From positions 52,226 through 113,342 of the forward strand of contig DHDH01000015.1 of assembly GCA_002399235.1 (NCBI GenBank): a stretch of 61,117 bases of DNA. The letters run 5' to 3'. Within the stretch, counting starts at the first letter, position 1. Each line of letters opens with the position of its first letter. A program made the translations under genes and the position numbers. Origin of the DNA: Firmicutes bacterium UBA4881. Lineage in GTDB: Bacteria > Bacillota > DTU065. This document shows positions 60,016-61,117 of the stretch, piece by piece. The notes below the pieces were generated by a model. The model was not told the DNA's origin, searched no databases, and saw only the letters and a list, made by a program, of their open reading frames with translations.

Positions 60016-61117
60016 ATGTTTAATGATACCCAAAAACTTAAAGAAATCCTATACGTAAATATAAGTTTAGAAGAATTTTTGTTATCAATGATCAAAGATA
60101 TGATGGAAACTCTGATGAAAGCTGAGCTTACTGAGTTATTAAAGTATGAGAAATACTCACCGGAAGGCCATAACTCAGGCAATTCGCGTAACGGTTTTTA
60201 TAAGAGATCATAAGAAACCAAATATGGCAAAATAGAGAATCTTAATATACCACGAGATCGTAATGATGAGTTCCGGCAACAACTCATTCCACCTTATCAA
60301 CGTCATGATGGTTGGCTTGAAGATATGATTATGCAGCTATATGCTAACGGAGTTTCAACACGTGATGTTGGCTCTATTATTGAGAAGCTTTATGGTAATA
60401 GCTATAGTCCAACAACTGTAAGCAATATCACCGATGTGGCTATTGAGGAAATAATGAAATGGCGGCAGCGAAAACTTAATAAGCGTTACAGTGTACTTTT
60501 TATAGATGCTATGAGTGTTAAACTACGCCGGGATACAGTTGCCAATGACTCTGTGTATTTTATTTTGGGAATCGACGAAGAAGGATATCGTGAAGTATTA
60601 GATTTCTACATTGGGACAACCGAAAGTTCTTATGTTTGGGAAGAGATTCTTTCCTCTCTTAAAGAAAGGGGTGCTACTGATGTTCTTCTAGGCGTTATGG
60701 ATGGATTACCTGGGCTAGAAGAGGCTTTTAACAAAGTCTATCCGAAAGCAGATGTACAAAGTTGTGTTGTTCACAAAGTTAGAAATACCATTCGCAAAGT
60801 ACGTAAGAAAGATTTATCTGAGATACTTCAAGATCTCAAATCTGTTTACGAGTCTACAACTAAAGACCAAGCTATGATCATGCTTGATGAATTCTCTATA
60901 AAATGGGTGAAGCTCTACCCAAAAGTTGTTGATTCTTGGAACAATAATAGCAGTTTATTCACTTATTACAGTTATCCTCTTGCTATTAGAAAAGCTATTT
61001 ATACAACTAATTGGATTGAAAGGTTCAAACAAAGAAGCTCGTAGGCTTACTAAAATTAAAAATTCGTTTCCTACCGAAGATTCTCTTAGCAAAGTTATTT
61101 ATTTCAAAGTGATTGAC
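60016..61117 (+). pseudogene. IS256-family transposase, broken and cut by the window edge
   Basis: ATG at 60016 with AGGAGG 8 nt upstream. The frame reads the IS256/Mutator start (MIKDMMETLMKAEL, YSPEGHNSGNSRNG) and then meets an in-frame TAA at 60211-60213 where the family has a Tyr (KRS-stop-ETKYGK). It continues in the same frame (LNIPRDRNDEF, PPYQRHDGW, the catalytic DDE region LFIDAMSVK, LGVMDGLPGLEEAF and AIYTTNWIE). A frameshift at about 61020 then moves the C-terminus to another frame (RRLTKIKNSFPTEDS), which is still open at the window end. Two lesions make it a dead copy, though an active sister could supply transposase. Confidence 0.9.

Noticed and set aside
60016..60213. Short IS256 N-terminal frame as an independent gene
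   Set aside because: The following frame continues in the same register after a single TAA, so it is one broken transposase.

Overview
The window looks like chromosomal DNA from a low-GC, anaerobic, probably spore-forming member of the Bacillota. The evidence is an AT-rich base composition, strong AGGAGG-type ribosome binding sites with frequent TTG/GTG starts, a YyaC-type spore protease homologue, DegV, DUF1836 and PadR proteins, and a trimeric electron-bifurcating [FeFe] hydrogenase. Several things suggest a cell with two membranes (Halanaerobiia or Limnochordia are candidates, but this is inference). These are a chaperone/usher-type surface-fibre operon, a ZnuA protein without a lipoprotein cysteine, and a bactofilin plus M23 envelope pair.

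Left part (1-9250): a decayed ABC transporter, a zinc-ribbon membrane protein and an orphan CofE-like ligase. Then comes a minus-strand cluster with a PadR regulator, a DUF5320 protein, a fused double NifX/NafY-type protein and two MinD-like ATPases with ferredoxin inserts. It is followed by an IS transposase remnant and a very acidic secreted protein. A compact NHEJ operon follows (9564-11935: Ku, stand-alone LigD ligase, stand-alone LigD polymerase), then DUF1836, DegV and a winged-helix regulator.

Middle part (14596-33327): a run of secreted carbohydrate-related proteins (discoidin/DUF4855, LamG/DUF1080-like, DUF4962 heparinase-like, and a GH127-like enzyme that has no visible signal peptide). 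It is interrupted by the four-gene chaperone/usher-like operon (17195-22623). A two-component system with a small secreted Gly/Arg/Met-rich protein lies at 26376-29102. A decayed second copy of that kinase's 3' end sits at about 31500-31660, beyond the GH127-like gene. A membrane serine hydrolase follows.

Right part (33500-59400): tRNA-Arg(CCU), an orphan sugar-binding protein, hydCBA, an orphan DNA methyltransferase, argS, a membrane/XRE fusion protein, a CPBP protease, a CBM9-like secreted protein, tRNA-Ser(GCU), a PhoB/PhoR-type pair, tRNA-Ser(UGA) and a nucleoside-kinase-like protein. These are followed by znuCBA, serS-glyA-ychF, tRNA-Arg(CCG), yyaC, bactofilin-M23 and a C39-like peptidase. 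The window ends in a broken IS256-family transposase.

The most unusual observations are the chaperone/usher-type operon in a Bacillota-like background and two neighbouring divergent genes (argS and the membrane/XRE gene). In both of those a perfect or near-perfect hairpin separates the Shine-Dalgarno sequence from the start codon, and removing the hairpin leaves exactly 9 nt in each case.
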